DNA of 64,000 nt from Gari tellinella. Taxonomy: Eukaryota; Mollusca; Bivalvia; Cardiida; Psammobiidae. Shown piece by piece: positions 38,301 to 49,679 of this stretch; the first letter of the stretch is position 1, and each line of letters opens with the position of its first letter. The notes beneath the pieces were generated by a model. The model was not told the origin of the DNA. It saw nothing but the letters and a program-made list of their open reading frames with translations, and searched no databases. The translations under genes and the position numbers were made by a program. Where the stretch lies: the NCBI GenBank assembly GCA_922989275.2, contig OV277870.1, positions 73,149,216-73,213,215 of the forward strand. The letters are read 5' to 3'.

Positions 38301-41300
38301 TAAGACGAGTGTCAAACAGTTTGGATCCAGATGAGACGCCGCGTTACGCGGTGTCTGTTTTAGAGTCAAACAGTTGCGACCAGTAGGCACAGGATTAAAC
38401 TATGAGATAAGGTCCCCACGTGTAAATAATTAATCACGGTGGTAAGCGTGTACAATCCAATACGGGGGATCTTGCTGAAAATGACTGTTTCAGCCTTGTC
38501 TTCTCTCTAACTCAACCACCTATTTTTGGATCTTCACCAAACTTGCTATAAATGTTTATTAGTATAGAATCTAGCTCAATTTTGATAACTATTAAAGTCG
38601 CATGAGGCATGTCTGAGTTATTGCCCTTGAATAATTAAAAAAAATGACTGTTTCAGCCTTTTCTGCTCTCTAACACAAACACTTTTTATTGGATCTTCAC
38701 CAAACTTGCTGGCATTGTGTATTTGTTTTAAATATAGATCAAGACAAAAATCGAATACAGCTGACTGAAAATCCTTCAAGAGGTAAAGGAGGTATGGAGT
38801 AGTCATTTATTACTTTACTTATTACCAACACGGCCAAGATGAAGCACATGCAACTATTGACCAAATAGTTGGTTTAAATAGAATAAAAACAGTTCCGGTT
38901 ACAGAGTTGACAGGGCTAAAATAAGGATTAAATAGCAAATTTTAAATAATTAAAGAACCGTAACTCCAACATGCCTTCGGCGATTTGGGTATTCATAGAA
39001 CTGGACTAAGTTTTTATCCAATATTATTTTCAGCAAATTTGGTGAAGATCCAATTAAAACCGTTTGAGTCAGAAAGCTGACAAGCCTGAAGTATGCAATC
39101 TATAATCATTCAAGGGCAATAACTTCAACATGCCTTGTGCGATTTTGGTAGTTAAGATTATGAACTTGATTTTATATTAATAAACATTTTCAACAAGTTT
39201 GGTGAAAATCACAAAAAAGTTATTTGTGTTGAGAGCAAAAAATGGTGAAACAGGTATTTCTAAATACATAAAGGACAATAACTCAGACATGCCTAATGCG
39301 ATTTAAGTAATAATCAAACTGAACCTAGATTTTGTATAAATAAAGAATTTCAGCAAGGTTTTGTTAAGATCCGAAAAGAAATGTTTGTGATAGAAAGCAA
39401 AAAATGCTGAAACATTAATTTTTAATAACTAAAGGGCAAAAAACTCAGACATGCCTTATGCGATATAAGTACTATTCGAACTGGAGATATATTTTATATT
39501 TATAAACATGTTCAGCAAGTTTGGTGAATATCCGATAAAAACTGTATGTGTTAGAGTGCAAAAAGACCCTGAAACAGTAATATTTTAATAATTAAAGGAC
39601 AATAACTCAGATATACATTATGCGATTTTAGTAATATTCAAACTTAACCTTGATTTTATATTAATAAACATTTTCAGCAAATTGGGTGAAAATCAATAAA
39701 AAGCATTTATGTTAGAGAGCAAAAAATGGTGAAACAGTCCTTTTTAATACATTAAGGGCAATAACTCAGACAATCATTATGGGATTTTAGTAATAATCAA
39801 ACTGGACCTAGATTTTATATAAATAAAGAATTTCAGCAAGTTTGTAGAAGATCCGATGAAAACTCTTTGTGTTAGAGAGCAAAAAAGGCTGAAACAGTCA
39901 TTTCTAATAATTCAAGAGCAATTACTCCGACATTCCTTATGCGATTTTACTAGTATTCAAATTTAACCATGATTTAATATCAATGAAAATTTTCAGCAAG
40001 TTTGGTGAAAACTCAATAAAAATAATTTGTGTTAGAGATAAAAACTGGCTGAAAACAGTCATTTTAATACATAAAGGGCAAACAAAACTTAGATATGCCT
40101 CATACGATTTTAGTAGTTATCAAACTAAACCTAGATTTTATACTAATGAACATTTTCAGCAAGTTTTGTGAAGATCCAATAAATGTATTTGTGAAAGAGA
40201 GCAATAATTGCTGAATCACTCATTTTTAATACAAAAATGGCAAAAACGCAAACATGCCACATGCGATTTTAGTAGTAATCAAACTGGACCAAGATTTTAT
40301 AATAATAAACAATTTCAGTAAGTTTGGTGAAGATCAACTAAAAAATGCTTGTTTTAGAGAGCAAAAAATGCTGAAACAGTCAACTTTTAATACATAAAGG
40401 GCAAAACGTCTTACATGCCTTATTCGATTTAAGTAGAAATTTAACTGTACCTAGATTTTATATAAAAGAACATTTAATGCAAGTTTGGTGAAGATTCGAT
40501 AAAAACTCTTTGTGTTAGAGAGCAAAAAGGGCTGAAACACCGTTGTGACGAAATGTGACTCATTTTATAGCAATCGTTCGCACCCGGTGATATTGAACCC
40601 AGCTGTTCCACGTGCCACTAATCCGTGTGGTAATATTTATGTCAGACGATCTACTTTCGGTTTGTTATGGTTTTAAATCGCTTTGTTGGTGATTTAGGTC
40701 TGTCTTCAACATTTCATAGATCAGTTTGGCCCATTAGAATGTTCAAGCATTATTATTAACCGTTATTGTATTTCGCACATTAAAAAAAGGTCTGAAAACA
40801 CAATGGGACTTTAAAGTTTCAGGGAGGAAAGAGTTAAAGAATAAATGTGGTCCATTTTCTCCAATAAAGCACTTTTTGAAGCCATCAACTATGCCTGATG
40901 GAAACAGTGTTCGTATCTGTTTATATTATTTACCTAATTAACGGTGCTAAGCTGCAATCTGTAATGAACAGATCATGGTATTTTAAAGAATTGTCGTAAC
41001 ACTGTAATTGAACTGTAATTATTAGAATAAGCATATTGGCGTACTTTTGAATTCTACGGGATTCAAATCTCTTCGACTGGACTTTCTATTTATGAAATCG
41101 TATAAAGATGAATGTAAACCCTAATAAGCCTTATTTCTGATTAGATTTTGTTCTTAGATTATGATATTTCAAAGCTTGCTGCATGAACGAACTAATTAAT
41201 TCAGTGTCATATCAATATAGTTTCTTTCCTTAAAGAGACTGGTCTGTATAATATGATTTAGTGAATTTATCAGTACGACGTATACTGGTACTGAATTATT

Positions 41301-43140
41301 TGGGTTTTTTGTACATTTACGCACTCGTTGATCGAGTAATCGTTTACATAAAAGTAATACATGTACATGTAGTTTCAGCGCCATATAAACATTAGTTGTG
41401 TGCTCCAGTAAGACAACGAAGGGGTGGTACCATTTAAACAGGTTCTTACTGATTCGGTCTGAGAAACATGTGTGGATATTTTAAAAACTGAATATAAAAA
41501 GTATCCGATATACGAAGTTTGAGAAATTGGTGAAAACAGTAACAGGTGATTTAGCCCTTCTACCCAATGTACAGTGGAAAAGACGCCGTCTTTTACGTTT
41601 AAACGCAAAACGAAACGTAAACGCAATGCAATGAAATATAGATAAATACATGTACATAGATTTTAAACCTCTAAAGATAATATAGAAAAATACATGTACA
41701 TAGATTTTAAACCTCTAAAGATAATATAGATAAATACATGTACATAGATTTTAAACCTCTAAAGATTTATTTCATCTGAGTGGCAGACGACGGGTTACCT
41801 GACATGTTGTCTGTCTCGAAACTGTTTGAAATTTTAATTCTCAACTGTTTTAGTATACGACTGGCAAACATGATAAAGAGCATTTTAAAATGAAGTGTAA
41901 GATACATTTTAAATAATGAATATTACCTTTTTCTCGTGAAAGTAGCGCCTTAAGATGCGCTGCTTAGCAGACTCGTTCTTTTCAAAGACAGTCTTATAGG
42001 CCCCAGGTACAAATCGTAGAAACGGAAATGACGTCAATAATAAATTGACCTCCGGGCCAAGTAAATAAATAGACGTTTCGTCAAAGTCCCAGAACATGTT
42101 TAGATCTTCGTCGGCATCGTTAAGGCTATGACCTCCGAGCTAAAAACATAAATATCAATACCCAAAAGTGATGTAAACTAAATTTTCAAACATTTGCCAG
42201 TTGATAATATCATTACATAGATTATGTGTATCTTGTTTTCATTTCTTTCTTTTTTAAATAAAATATTATGCAGTCGAAAATCCATACTTCAAACTCGCGT
42301 TAGTTCGAACATTCAAAAATTTCAAAATTAAAACGTGGATTAGCCACGATTTATCTTGCATTTACGATTATATTCGACTTGAGTTAGATCAGCTTATCGA
42401 AGTTGAACTTAGGAAATACTGGTACGAGCGATTTAAGCGGGTTCGTCTTTCATCTTTTACGGTCACCCTACTTTAAACAGTCATCTGTCGTAAACACCTA
42501 ATAGTTATTACGATTTCATGGCTGTAACAGAGAGGTTTACTGTGTTAATCAAACTTTTCCTTCAAGGTACAGCGCTGATACTTACTATGATTGATATGAC
42601 GTTCGCCAATGATCGCCTTAGTAAAGCAAGCATGTCAAACTCTTTGCCCTGAAACTGCTCGATTCTCTCAACTAGATTTACAAGCTCTGATGCAATATTG
42701 TCCTCAAACACATGTTTTCCTTCTCCGTAAACATTTAGAACTTGGGCAAAACCTTTTCGTATTTTTCCATGTTCTGGTTCATTCGCCTTCAGGATGAAAG
42801 TGATAGCTTGATTATCGAATAAGACATATTTTCCGACGAATAATGAAACTCTATCATTGATGAACTTCTTGTACTCATCACCACTGAATGCTTTTCGGAT
42901 CAGCTGTGCACTATTAAGCACAATTATACTTTGGCCGAACACATTCAGTTTAAACATATCCCCATATTGTTCGGCCAAATCAGAAAATGTTTTGTACTCT
43001 CCTCCCTTCTTTATGTACGGTGCATACCCTACAAGAGGCCATCCTGTGGGTCCAGGTATTGGTTTGTATTTTTCTGAGTTCCACTTGAGAACCAAATACA
43101 GTATGATCAATCCGAGAACAATATACAAGGCCACGTCCAT
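32109..43140 (-). CDS. Cytochrome P450 copy C, complete six-exon gene, 505 aa
   Basis: Same architecture as copy B: exons 42586-43140, 41927-42139, 37223-37361, 35024-35289, 33332-33459 and 32109-32325 (1518 nt, open frame, TGA stop). It shows the membrane anchor, KPIPGP hinge, C-helix HGKIR, I-helix AGILTS, ETLR, FRPERW and heme loop FGKGRRGCPG. The protein differs from B in many places, so it is a diverged paralogue and not an assembly copy. Intron 2 (4565 bp) contains a 3-kb TTAA-flanked element. Intron 3 contains a perfect 61-bp palindrome just past the exon 3 donor and a MITE 20 bp upstream of exon 4. Intron 5 contains a hairpin MITE. Its introns 3-5 and 3' flank align with pseudogene D, the closest relative. 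Function inferred as microsomal monooxygenase; substrate unknown. Confidence 0.93.
32441..32687. mobile_element. Hairpin MITE in copy C intron 5
   Basis: Inverted CAGGGGCCCGTTTCATAAAA ends and a perfect TTTTTGGAATCGTCTTT hairpin near 32549-32583. The matching place in copy D intron 5 is an uninterrupted GATCCTGATCGCG. Confidence 0.85.
33332..33459 (-). CDS. P450 copy C exon 5
   Basis: Residues 392-433 plus 2 nt, VIPNVWYIHHDE and FRPERW intact. Donor GTTCAT. Confidence 0.9.
33885..33950. repeat. GATCAGnGGGCTCC hairpin in copy C intron 4
   Basis: Stem CAAACAGTGTAGACCCTGAT with its complement around a CTCCTATAGGA centre. Confidence 0.75.
34332..34545. mobile_element. 214-bp CAGTGGAGAA MITE
   Basis: Both ends present. 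The nested hairpin has lost its second half, leaving a shortened element. Intron 4 of copy C. Confidence 0.8.
35024..35289 (-). CDS. P450 copy C exon 4
   Basis: Residues 303-391: AGILTS completed, ETLR, PPKSL end. An open frame continues upstream into an inserted MITE; the CAG acceptor at 35290-35292 sets the real start. Confidence 0.92.
35310..35520. mobile_element. Short CAGTGTTCCCT MITE 20 bp upstream of copy C exon 4
   Basis: Inverted ends CAGTGTTCCCTCCCTACAAC / complement of AAGTGCTCCCTCTCTACAAC, no internal hairpin. Flanked by TACAATTA on each side. Lies in the branch-point/polypyrimidine region of intron 3. Copy D lacks it. Confidence 0.75.
35884..36127. mobile_element. CCCTTTACCC MITE with perfect hairpin
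   Basis: CCCTTTACCC and GGGGTAAAGG ends with the AAAGCAGGTTGAAAG hairpin at 35932-36002. Member of the 252-bp TTAA family with mutated ends. Confidence 0.65.
36171..36311. repeat. Inverted repeat in copy C intron 3
   Basis: 46-47-bp arms (CTACGACAACCTATATGGGT... and complement) separated by about 48 bp. Confidence 0.85.
36396..36743. mobile_element. CAGTGTTCCCT-family MITE
   Basis: CATAGTTGTCCCTCTATA start and AGGGAGGGAACACTG end, TA outside both. Contains half of a GATCAGACGCCGCG hairpin. The matching site in copy D (near 54325) is empty. Confidence 0.7.
36683..37000. repeat. Three tandem 106-bp repeats
   Basis: Copies begin AGGCAAGGGTCGTTATAAGG at 36683, 36789 and 36895. Each comprises the right end of the adjacent MITE plus its flank; near-identical, so a recent triplication. 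Confidence 0.9.
37077..37201. repeat. Perfect palindrome, 61-bp arms, 3-nt loop
   Basis: Left arm 37077-37137, loop AAA, right arm 37141-37201, no mismatch. 16 bp from the exon 3 donor of copy C. Copy D has a single diverged arm at the same place (about 54427-54480). Confidence 0.95.
37223..37361 (-). CDS. P450 copy C exon 3
   Basis: Residues 257-302 plus 1 nt, ATYKPGEVRGFVDFF to LETVGA. The GTAGTG donor is 16 bp from a perfect 61-bp-arm palindrome. Confidence 0.92.
37654..37719. repeat. GATCAGAGGGCTCC hairpin
   Basis: Near-perfect stem CAAACAGTGAAGACCC... around CTCCGAAAGGAG. Similar hairpins at 33885 and 43822. Confidence 0.85.
37800..40814. mobile_element. TTAA-flanked element with tandem-repeat core, right (inverted) copy
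   Basis: TTAA plus AGCCGCATTGTG at the left and CACAATGGGACT plus TTAA at the right: the reverse complement of 26805-29354, with a longer array (about ten or more ~150-bp repeats, 38990-40545). Fills most of intron 2 of P450 copy C. A decayed GACGCCGCG hairpin at 38309-38370 is shared with the left copy. No coding sequence recognised. Confidence 0.7.
41636..41767. repeat. Three 44-bp tandem repeats
   Basis: TACATGTACATAGATTTTAA phrases start at 41647, 41691 and 41735. They interrupt a decayed CAGTGGA MITE that starts near 41570; about 160 bp from exon 2 of copy C. Confidence 0.85.
41927..42139 (-). CDS. P450 copy C exon 2
   Basis: Residues 186-256, LGGHSLNDADED to YFHEKK. The most diverged exon 2 of the set. 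Confidence 0.92.
42586..43140 (-). CDS. P450 copy C exon 1
   Basis: Residues 1-185, MDVALYIVLG start. Donor GTAAGT. Confidence 0.93.
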
Positions 43141-43820
43141 CGCCGCAGATGTCGTCCTTCATATTCACATATATTGCAATGTCTTCATATATGTATACAC
43201 TACTTGTACTTGATGGATCGTCGATTTTTTGCACGGTAAGTTGCACAAATAACCTTTACAATGCTGAAGTTATAACATACAATGGAACCCTTCCAAGCCG
43301 GAACCTCTTTATACCGGAATTAACTCGTCACTGCAAGAGTGATATCATCACTAGTGATGATATCAACTATGACGCATATGTAATTTATCTAACTGAGAAA
43401 TCTCTATAAATCATCGATAGGTATATAATAAATGCCATTAATCAGTCTTAAGTAGCCCTTTACCTTCATTTTCATGGATATATAATTATGCAAGGCAAAC
43501 ATGTATGTTTAAAACATACTAAAAATCATTATCCCATTTTGGAAATTAACTAAGAGTTGTCCCCATGCTTAGTTATGTTGAGAAACATTGCTATCTTTCT
43601 TAGATTTGTTCATTCGTCAAGATAAATTCCTGCCCCAACATGGTTGCCATATGACTATGGTATTTCTGGCTAAAATATAGTAACCGATTTTTATTTCATT
43701 AATTCATGCATAAATCTGATATATCTGAATCCTTTACAGGTCATTAATACATAAAACTCTAGCGACAAGTATACTCGTCATTTACAAAAAGTATACCTGA
43801 GATGATTACACTTGTCCCAT
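43141..43820. other. 5' flank of P450 copy C
   Basis: Presumed promoter side; no element assigned. A short ATCATCACTAGTGATGAT palindrome lies at about 43344-43361. Confidence 0.4.
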
Positions 43821-43821
43821 G

Positions 43822-43887
43822 CAAACAGTGTTAACCCTGATCAGAGGGCTCCTTAAGGAACCCTCTGGTCAGGGCCTGTACTGTTTA
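43822..43887. repeat. GATCAGAGGGCTCC hairpin
   Basis: Stem around CTCCTTAAGGA with CAAACAGTG... arms; a few mismatches. Confidence 0.75.
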
Positions 43888-44058
43888 TCATTTTGAAACA
43901 TATTGTTAAAATCAACCCTATAAAGTTAAAAAATGGACTAGACTTTTTTTTAAAAGTTTCAGTGGTGAATGAGTGAAGTATATTTACAATTAATTCAGTG
44001 CACGTCACAATGTGCTAAAACAATTTTGATCCCGGTTGATACTGTTGTTTTTAACTGT

Positions 44059-44308
44059 TACGGTGGAGAATCTGTTATTCTTTCCCGTTTTAACGCAAAC
44101 GTACGCAAACGCAAAACACTAAAACGTAGAAAAGAACAAATTTTGGACAATTCTGATAATTCTTGTTTATCTTGGTGGTAAACAGTTTGGAGCCTGATCA
44201 GACGCCGGGTTAGCCGGCGTCTGATCTGGCTCCAAACTGTTTGCACTGCAAATAATAGTTTTAGCGTAAACGCGTTTATTGGGAAAGAATAACAGATTCT
44301 CCACTGTA
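44059..44308. mobile_element. 250-bp CAGTGGAGAA MITE
   Basis: Complete except CGGTGGAGAA at its left end. Central GACGCCGGGTTAGCCGGCGTC. Confidence 0.85.
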
Positions 44309-44434
44309 GTTACACAAAATCAAATAATCGGAAAATCTGTGTAACTTATAAAACGAGACTCAACCAGGTATTGTGACGCCCTTAGAAAGACAGCTAACTG
44401 TAATTTGGGGGTTTTAGCATGGTATAAGTAAATA

Positions 44435-44660
44435 TACAGTGGGGAAAACGTTATTCTTTCCCATTTAAAAACAAACGAAACGCAACGCAATAAAACGGAG
44501 AAAATTACATTATTTGATAATTTAACTATTTATTTTAATCGGAGTGGTAAATAGTTTACGGTTATCCGGCGTCTGATCTGGCTCCAAACTGTTTGCATTG
44601 GAAATAATAGTTTTAACGTAAACGCGTTTATTGGGAAAGAATAACGGTTTCTCCACTGTA
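44435..44660. mobile_element. 226-bp CAGTGGGGAA MITE
   Basis: Both ends present; the first half of the nested hairpin is deleted. Lies only 126 bp from the previous copy. Confidence 0.8.
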
Positions 44661-44691
44661 GCTAAATTCTTCATTAACCATTTGTAAATTT

Positions 44692-44940
44692 ATTTTACCC
44701 TTTACTCCAAAGTCAATCTCTAGTTTTGAGACATGTTATCACTTAAGCTTAAAGCATTTTGAAAGTAAAGCAGAATATGCTTTACGACGCTTTAGGTATG
44801 CTTTGCTTTAAGCCTGATGTACAAGCTGCTATAATAAAACAATATTTCTTGTTATATATACATTTTATGACTGTATTAATTGGAACTGTTTTCTTCAGTG
44901 GAGAAACAAATAAAAAGGGTATCTAAGGTGTAATTGGTTT
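44692..44940. mobile_element. Decayed TTTACCCTTT MITE
   Basis: ACCCTTTACTCC start and a damaged AAAGCATTTTGAAAGTAAAG hairpin. End uncertain. Confidence 0.45.
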
Positions 44941-45268
44941 TAAACACAACTGTGAAACAGGGTTCGGTATTTAATCTACTTGGCCTGAAAAATATAACAA
45001 TTTATAATATATACATTTGATATATGCATCGTACCAAAACGTATTTACAATAAATGTAATTGGTTTTTTTCGTCACACATGAACATATCACCACATATTT
45101 TTTTTAATGTCTACATATCTTGATGATACATACAATCCGTTTTAAACTCTAGCACGTTATTTAATGCCGTATGCTACAGTTCTCTGGGATGATGTAAGAA
45201 AATCTCAGACGAATGTCGATCAGTTTGGATACAGGTGAGACGCACAGAGAGAGGAAGAGAACGAGAAA

Positions 45269-45665
45269 TACAGCGCTCATTCTCTACAACGACAACCAAT
45301 GGAAGACAAACAGTGTGTGCGTTGTTCTAAGGGAGTCGTTGTAATAATCAGTTTGTCACAAATTATGTGTTTTTTACTAGATCTACAGCGCTCCCTGCCA
45401 CAACGGACACCCAATGGGAGACACAAATTGTTTTCGTTGTTCGGAGGGAGTCGTTTTAGGGAGGAAAATTAGTTAACAATTGTAAACGGCTTGAATCCAG
45501 ATCAGACGCCGCGTAATGCTGTTTGTCACTCGTCATTAAGTCTTGTTTTCTGTCAAAATGTCAAATATGTAACTTTGAGAAAAACAACAGACGACAATTT
45601 TAAGCAGACGATATTACAACAGTAAAAGCGTTAGACATAATTGTCTTGTTTAGGGAACAGAGGCA
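45269..45665. mobile_element. Overlapping CAGCGCTC MITE copies
   Basis: CAGCGCTCATTCTCTACAAC near 45270 and CAGCGCTCCCTGCCACAACG near 45385, followed by half of a GATCAGACGCCGCG hairpin. Looks like one copy inserted in, or recombined with, another. Confidence 0.5.
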
Positions 45666-45684
45666 AACACATTGCATTGAAATT

Positions 45685-45830
45685 ATTATTTTTATTATTT
45701 TTTTTATTATTATTATTGTTGTTGTTATTATTATTATTATTATTATACTAGATTTATATAGCGCTCTTTTCACATAGGGGTTATTATTATTATTATACTA
45801 GATTTATATAGCGCTCTTTTCACATAGGGG
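45685..45830. repeat. ATT microsatellite and perfect 50-bp direct repeat
   Basis: 45731-45780 and 45781-45830 are identical (TTATTATT... TATAGCGCTCTTTTCACATA...). The TATATAGCGCTCTTTT phrase resembles a common invertebrate repeat end. Confidence 0.85.
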
Positions 45831-46308
45831 TTGTGCGTTCAAAAGCGCTTCACATAAAAATTACACAAATGTACCTACATGTACAAAGCGAGAAAATACT
45901 TATAACTACATTTAGATCTAAAAATAAATATGATACATTATGGATTTACATGGAAACAAATTCCGAACAAGCAAAATTCTTTAAATGTAATTACCAAGAT
46001 TAAATAAAATAATTTATCAATGGTTTGTAAAATCAACTCTGAAATGAGTCAAATATTTAAAAGATCAATGGCATGATTAAAAATGGTGAAAGCTGTCCAA
46101 GAATTATACCACAGACCCCTGCCAGCTGGTTTCAAAAGAGATCAGAGTCGTATCAGAGTCGCACAATTTTTCGGTGTGGGGAAGTGTGTTGATTCTAGGT
46201 AAATGAAATACATATTGCATTTAAAGCCGTCTGGTTTTATTGACTTGTAAGAAATAAAGAACACAGAGGTCAATGGACAGGTTATTTCAAGTATTCGACG
46301 GATGTGTA

Positions 46309-46520
46309 CAGTGCAGAAGGCGTTATTCTTTCCGCCAATAAGAATGTTTATGCTAAAACTATTTTATTCATTGAAAACAGCTTGGAGCCATATCCGACGC
46401 CGGGTCACCCGACGTTTGACCTAGCTCTACACTGCCATTCAGATTAAAATTAATCGAATGAACCAAAAAAAAGTATTTTTCTACATTTTATTGCATTGCG
46501 TTTGTATGCTGTTTGCGTTT
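46309..46520. mobile_element. Decayed CAGTGGAGAA MITE cut by the SINE
   Basis: CAGTGCAGAAGGCGTTATTC start and GCGTTTAAAC near its inner right side, where SINE sequence begins. Confidence 0.6.
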
Positions 46521-46524
46521 AAAC

Positions 46525-46835
46525 CGACATGCATGGTAACGCGCCAGACTACAGAACCGGGGGTCGTAAGTTCGATCCACCGCCAGACAAGGTCTTCGGA
46601 TGAGACTTTATATGAAAACGAGGTCCAATGTATCCGTGTTTTACACTGGGATCTGAAAGAACTAGAGAAATCTGTCAACTTATATATCTTATCGTTTATA
46701 GTCAATATAGTTACGGCTATTGTTTATAAAATATTTGCTATTCTCCTGTTAAAAGAAAATGTAACGCGTCGGGAACAAAAGTTAGAAACAATCCAGTTAA
46801 TGTCTTTCACTTTTTAATATACATGTGGTAATATA
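46525..46835 (+). mobile_element. tRNA-derived SINE downstream of copy D
   Basis: Counterpart of 31175-31460, with B box AAGTTCGATCC (46570-46580) and the same TTACACTGGGATCTGAAAG body; carries a short extra segment. Confidence 0.7.
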
Positions 46836-46844
46836 ATATATTTA

Positions 46845-47507
46845 CATTCGCCCCCATTCAATTCCATTGAAAAACATGCCGTTCATTTCGTATAAACACC
46901 ATTTCTCGCGAGGGCGGGACTTGAGGATAAGTTTCAAGGAGGCGGCGGGGCATATGCAGTTTTCATTCGCAAATTATTCTTTGGAACTTTGACAGCAAAC
47001 ACAACCGATCTATGCCTTCCTTTTAGTGAAAACCATGATGCCCGACTAAAAGTTTTCTTTATTAATGAGATTACTTGCAAAACAATTGACATACCTTATA
47101 AACAGCTGCTATCGGCGTTAATTTTTGACAAAAAAAAAGATATATTTATCCTACTTTAAAAATGACGTCACTTCCTAACGACGTTGAATCGGCATTTCGC
47201 GCCAAACTGTCAAAGTTGTTGACCTTAGAATGTAAACAATGGAATTTATGTTTTTGCTTTCGAATGTTTACAGCTTCAGTAATTCGGTCATGGCTGTTCC
47301 TTATTGGGTACACATCATTCGTGTTATCAACCCCCAATACGGATTAAACATACATGTGTACAAACATAATGTTAATCTAGTATTAGAAATCACAGCAAAA
47401 ACATTGTAAATAAAAGAAATGAACTGATTTTTTCGGCGTTCAAGCGAAATAAACGACAGAAAATTATCGGCAAATTTACCATGAATCGCTAGCATTAAAT
47501 ATGTTGC
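46845..47507. other. Insertion relative to the copy C 3' flank
   Basis: Flanking sequence on both sides (TATAATATATTT and GCTAAGTATCAATAAAC) is continuous in copy C near 31465, so about 660 bp was inserted here or lost there. No coding or inverted-repeat structure identified. Confidence 0.55.
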
Positions 47508-47804
47508 TAAGTATCAATAAACTATTGTCTATTGTGTATATACACACACATCATTCATCTATACAGTGTATAATTACTTTATAGTGTTACTATCTCGGTG
47601 ATCAAGACATTGTCTGGTAAAGCTGGCAAGATGAAAGTAAAGCATGATATTAACGCGTTCACTGTCATATGAAGTTGTCTAACACAGTCGCTGCCATATC
47701 GTCTGTTAATATTGTTCTTCTGCTTAACCTATCACAATTTGAAAGTTTATCATTTCCAAAACGTTTGACATAAAAGCATTAATATGTGGGTGTCAGTTTA
47801 TTGC

Positions 47805-48117
47805 CGAAGAAGTTGGATCCTGATCAGACGCCGTGGCACGCGGCGTCTGAGCTGGATCCAAAATGTTTGCTTATATAATTGTTATAGAGCTTTACAGCGA
47901 TAGGGCCAAACGAAACCCAAACGAGTAAGAATAAAATGTAGGAAAGGACAATGTTTTGAAACTTCTGACTATACATTCTAACCTGAGAGACAACAGTTTG
48001 GAGTCTGATCATACGCCGGGTTACCCGGCGTATGATCAGGCTCCAATCTGTTTGCAATGGAAATAATAGTTAGCATAAAAGCGTTGTTGGGAAAGAATAA
48101 CATCTTCTCCACTATAC
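47805..48117. mobile_element. Two GACGCCG/GATACGCCG hairpins in the 3' flank of D
   Basis: One hairpin at about 47810-47870 and a second (perfect GCCGGGTTACCCGGC centre) at about 47995-48053, followed by a decayed CTTCTCCACTATA end. The copy C flank at 31745-32033 has worn versions of both. Confidence 0.65.
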
Positions 48118-48153
48118 CATACTTTATCAGTACCACAGCTAACGAGCCATTGT

Positions 48154-48159
48154 TTTATT
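48154..48159 (-). terminator. Relic poly(A) signal of copy D
   Basis: AATAAA on the minus strand, 37 nt beyond the stop, equivalent to that of copy C. Confidence 0.4.
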
Positions 48160-48195
48160 TGATAATTTTAAGTTTTTTACAATAATGGAACTCGC

Positions 48196-48409
48196 TCATT
48201 GACGTGGCACCGCTCTGCACATGAACGGTTTAGGTCGAATGAATTGAGCTATATCAAAATGACCAAGTCTTGGATCACAGGACACAGCATTCTCGGGTAA
48301 CATCTCGAAGGCCCATTTCTGTAATAGGGTAGCAACATACAGAAACACCCGGGATCTGGCTAGACTCTCTCCGGGACATTGTCTCCGCCCTTTGCCAAAT
48401 GAAAACCAA
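48196..48409 (-). pseudogene. P450 copy D exon 6
   Basis: 214 nt (one codon shorter than B and C). The heme loop is retained; it ends RAVPRQ and TGA. Confidence 0.9.
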
Positions 48410-49427
48410 CTGCGACAAAGTAAAATATGACACAGTTAGAGTTGTATTAGGTAATTACTTAAAGCACCTTCACTGCCTATCCCAAGTACAATGGTAGTTG
48501 CAAACAGTTTCGATCCTGATCGCGTAACGCGGCGTCCGATCAGAAATCAATCTGTTGGACACTCATTTCACATTTAAATTTGATAAATAAAGCAGAGAAC
48601 AATTGTTTGATTGACGTCATTGCAGTGAAGAGGTTAAAAGAATGTACATGTATATATGTATATAGCCTTAGGATGAAAAGTAGCAAGGTGTTTGATTTTA
48701 ACGATGTATTAGAAAATGACAAACCGTGTAGACCCTGATCAGATGATTTATTCAGGAGCCCATTGATCAAGGTCTACACCGTATGCATAGGACTTGGGTA
48801 CTTTTCACAATTTACCTTAAACTTGTATTGAGTGATAAAAGCACACGACCATTGTGTTAAGAATTCATACTTGCACACTGCAAGAGGTTGTTTGTTGTTT
48901 GTGAGTAGTTATGTTAAGGCCAAATAAAAAAGTACCTGTTTTTGTCCATTACATGCCCAAAACAATTAGGGACGGACACATTTTAAACACATGTATACAA
49001 TAATACATTTAACTTTGATGAAGTATTATATATGAAAATATATAAATGTGTTTTATTGTGCAGAGCCCTGGGCCATACATAAAAACCTTATAAATAATTT
49101 TATATATTCAAATTGTTGATTTTATTGATTGGTACCATTACCAAAATTATCTTAAAAATCTAAACCGGTACGATTGTTTATAATATTGATATACCAAGAC
49201 GGCTAAGTATATCTAATGACTTATATATGGCAGATGAAATTATTTTTTGACATGACATTGTGTTGTATGCATGTCAAATGTGTCATTAAAATGTGCTGTC
49301 TGCATGTTGAATGTGTCAGTGGTTAACTAGCATATCAGTTCTTCAAGGAAGCTACTTTATGACAGATTTAGAGCAAATTTCACTTCGATATTTGCTAAAT
49401 CTTATTTTAAAATCCATTTTAAAACAC

Positions 49428-49679
49428 TTAACCCTTTCCCCAATAGAAGCGACTTTTAGCGCATTTAATTTATTCCTCCGCTGAAGAAAATAGTCCCAAT
49501 TTATACAGTCATGAATAGAATTCATAAGAATTATTTTCAGTTTCCTTGCAGATTATAGCTTAAAGCAGGCTGAAAGTAAAGCAGAATGTGCCTTATGGCA
49601 CATTCTGCTTTACTTTCAACCTGCTTTAAGTAGCCACATATCTTAAAAACTAGAAACATGCTATGGGGTAAAGGGTTAA
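49428..49679. mobile_element. 252-bp TTAA-flanked MITE (piggyBac type)
   Basis: TTAACCCTTTCCCC and GGGGTAAAGGGTTAA ends; near-perfect central hairpin at 49559-49630. Intron 5 of pseudogene D. Confidence 0.8.
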
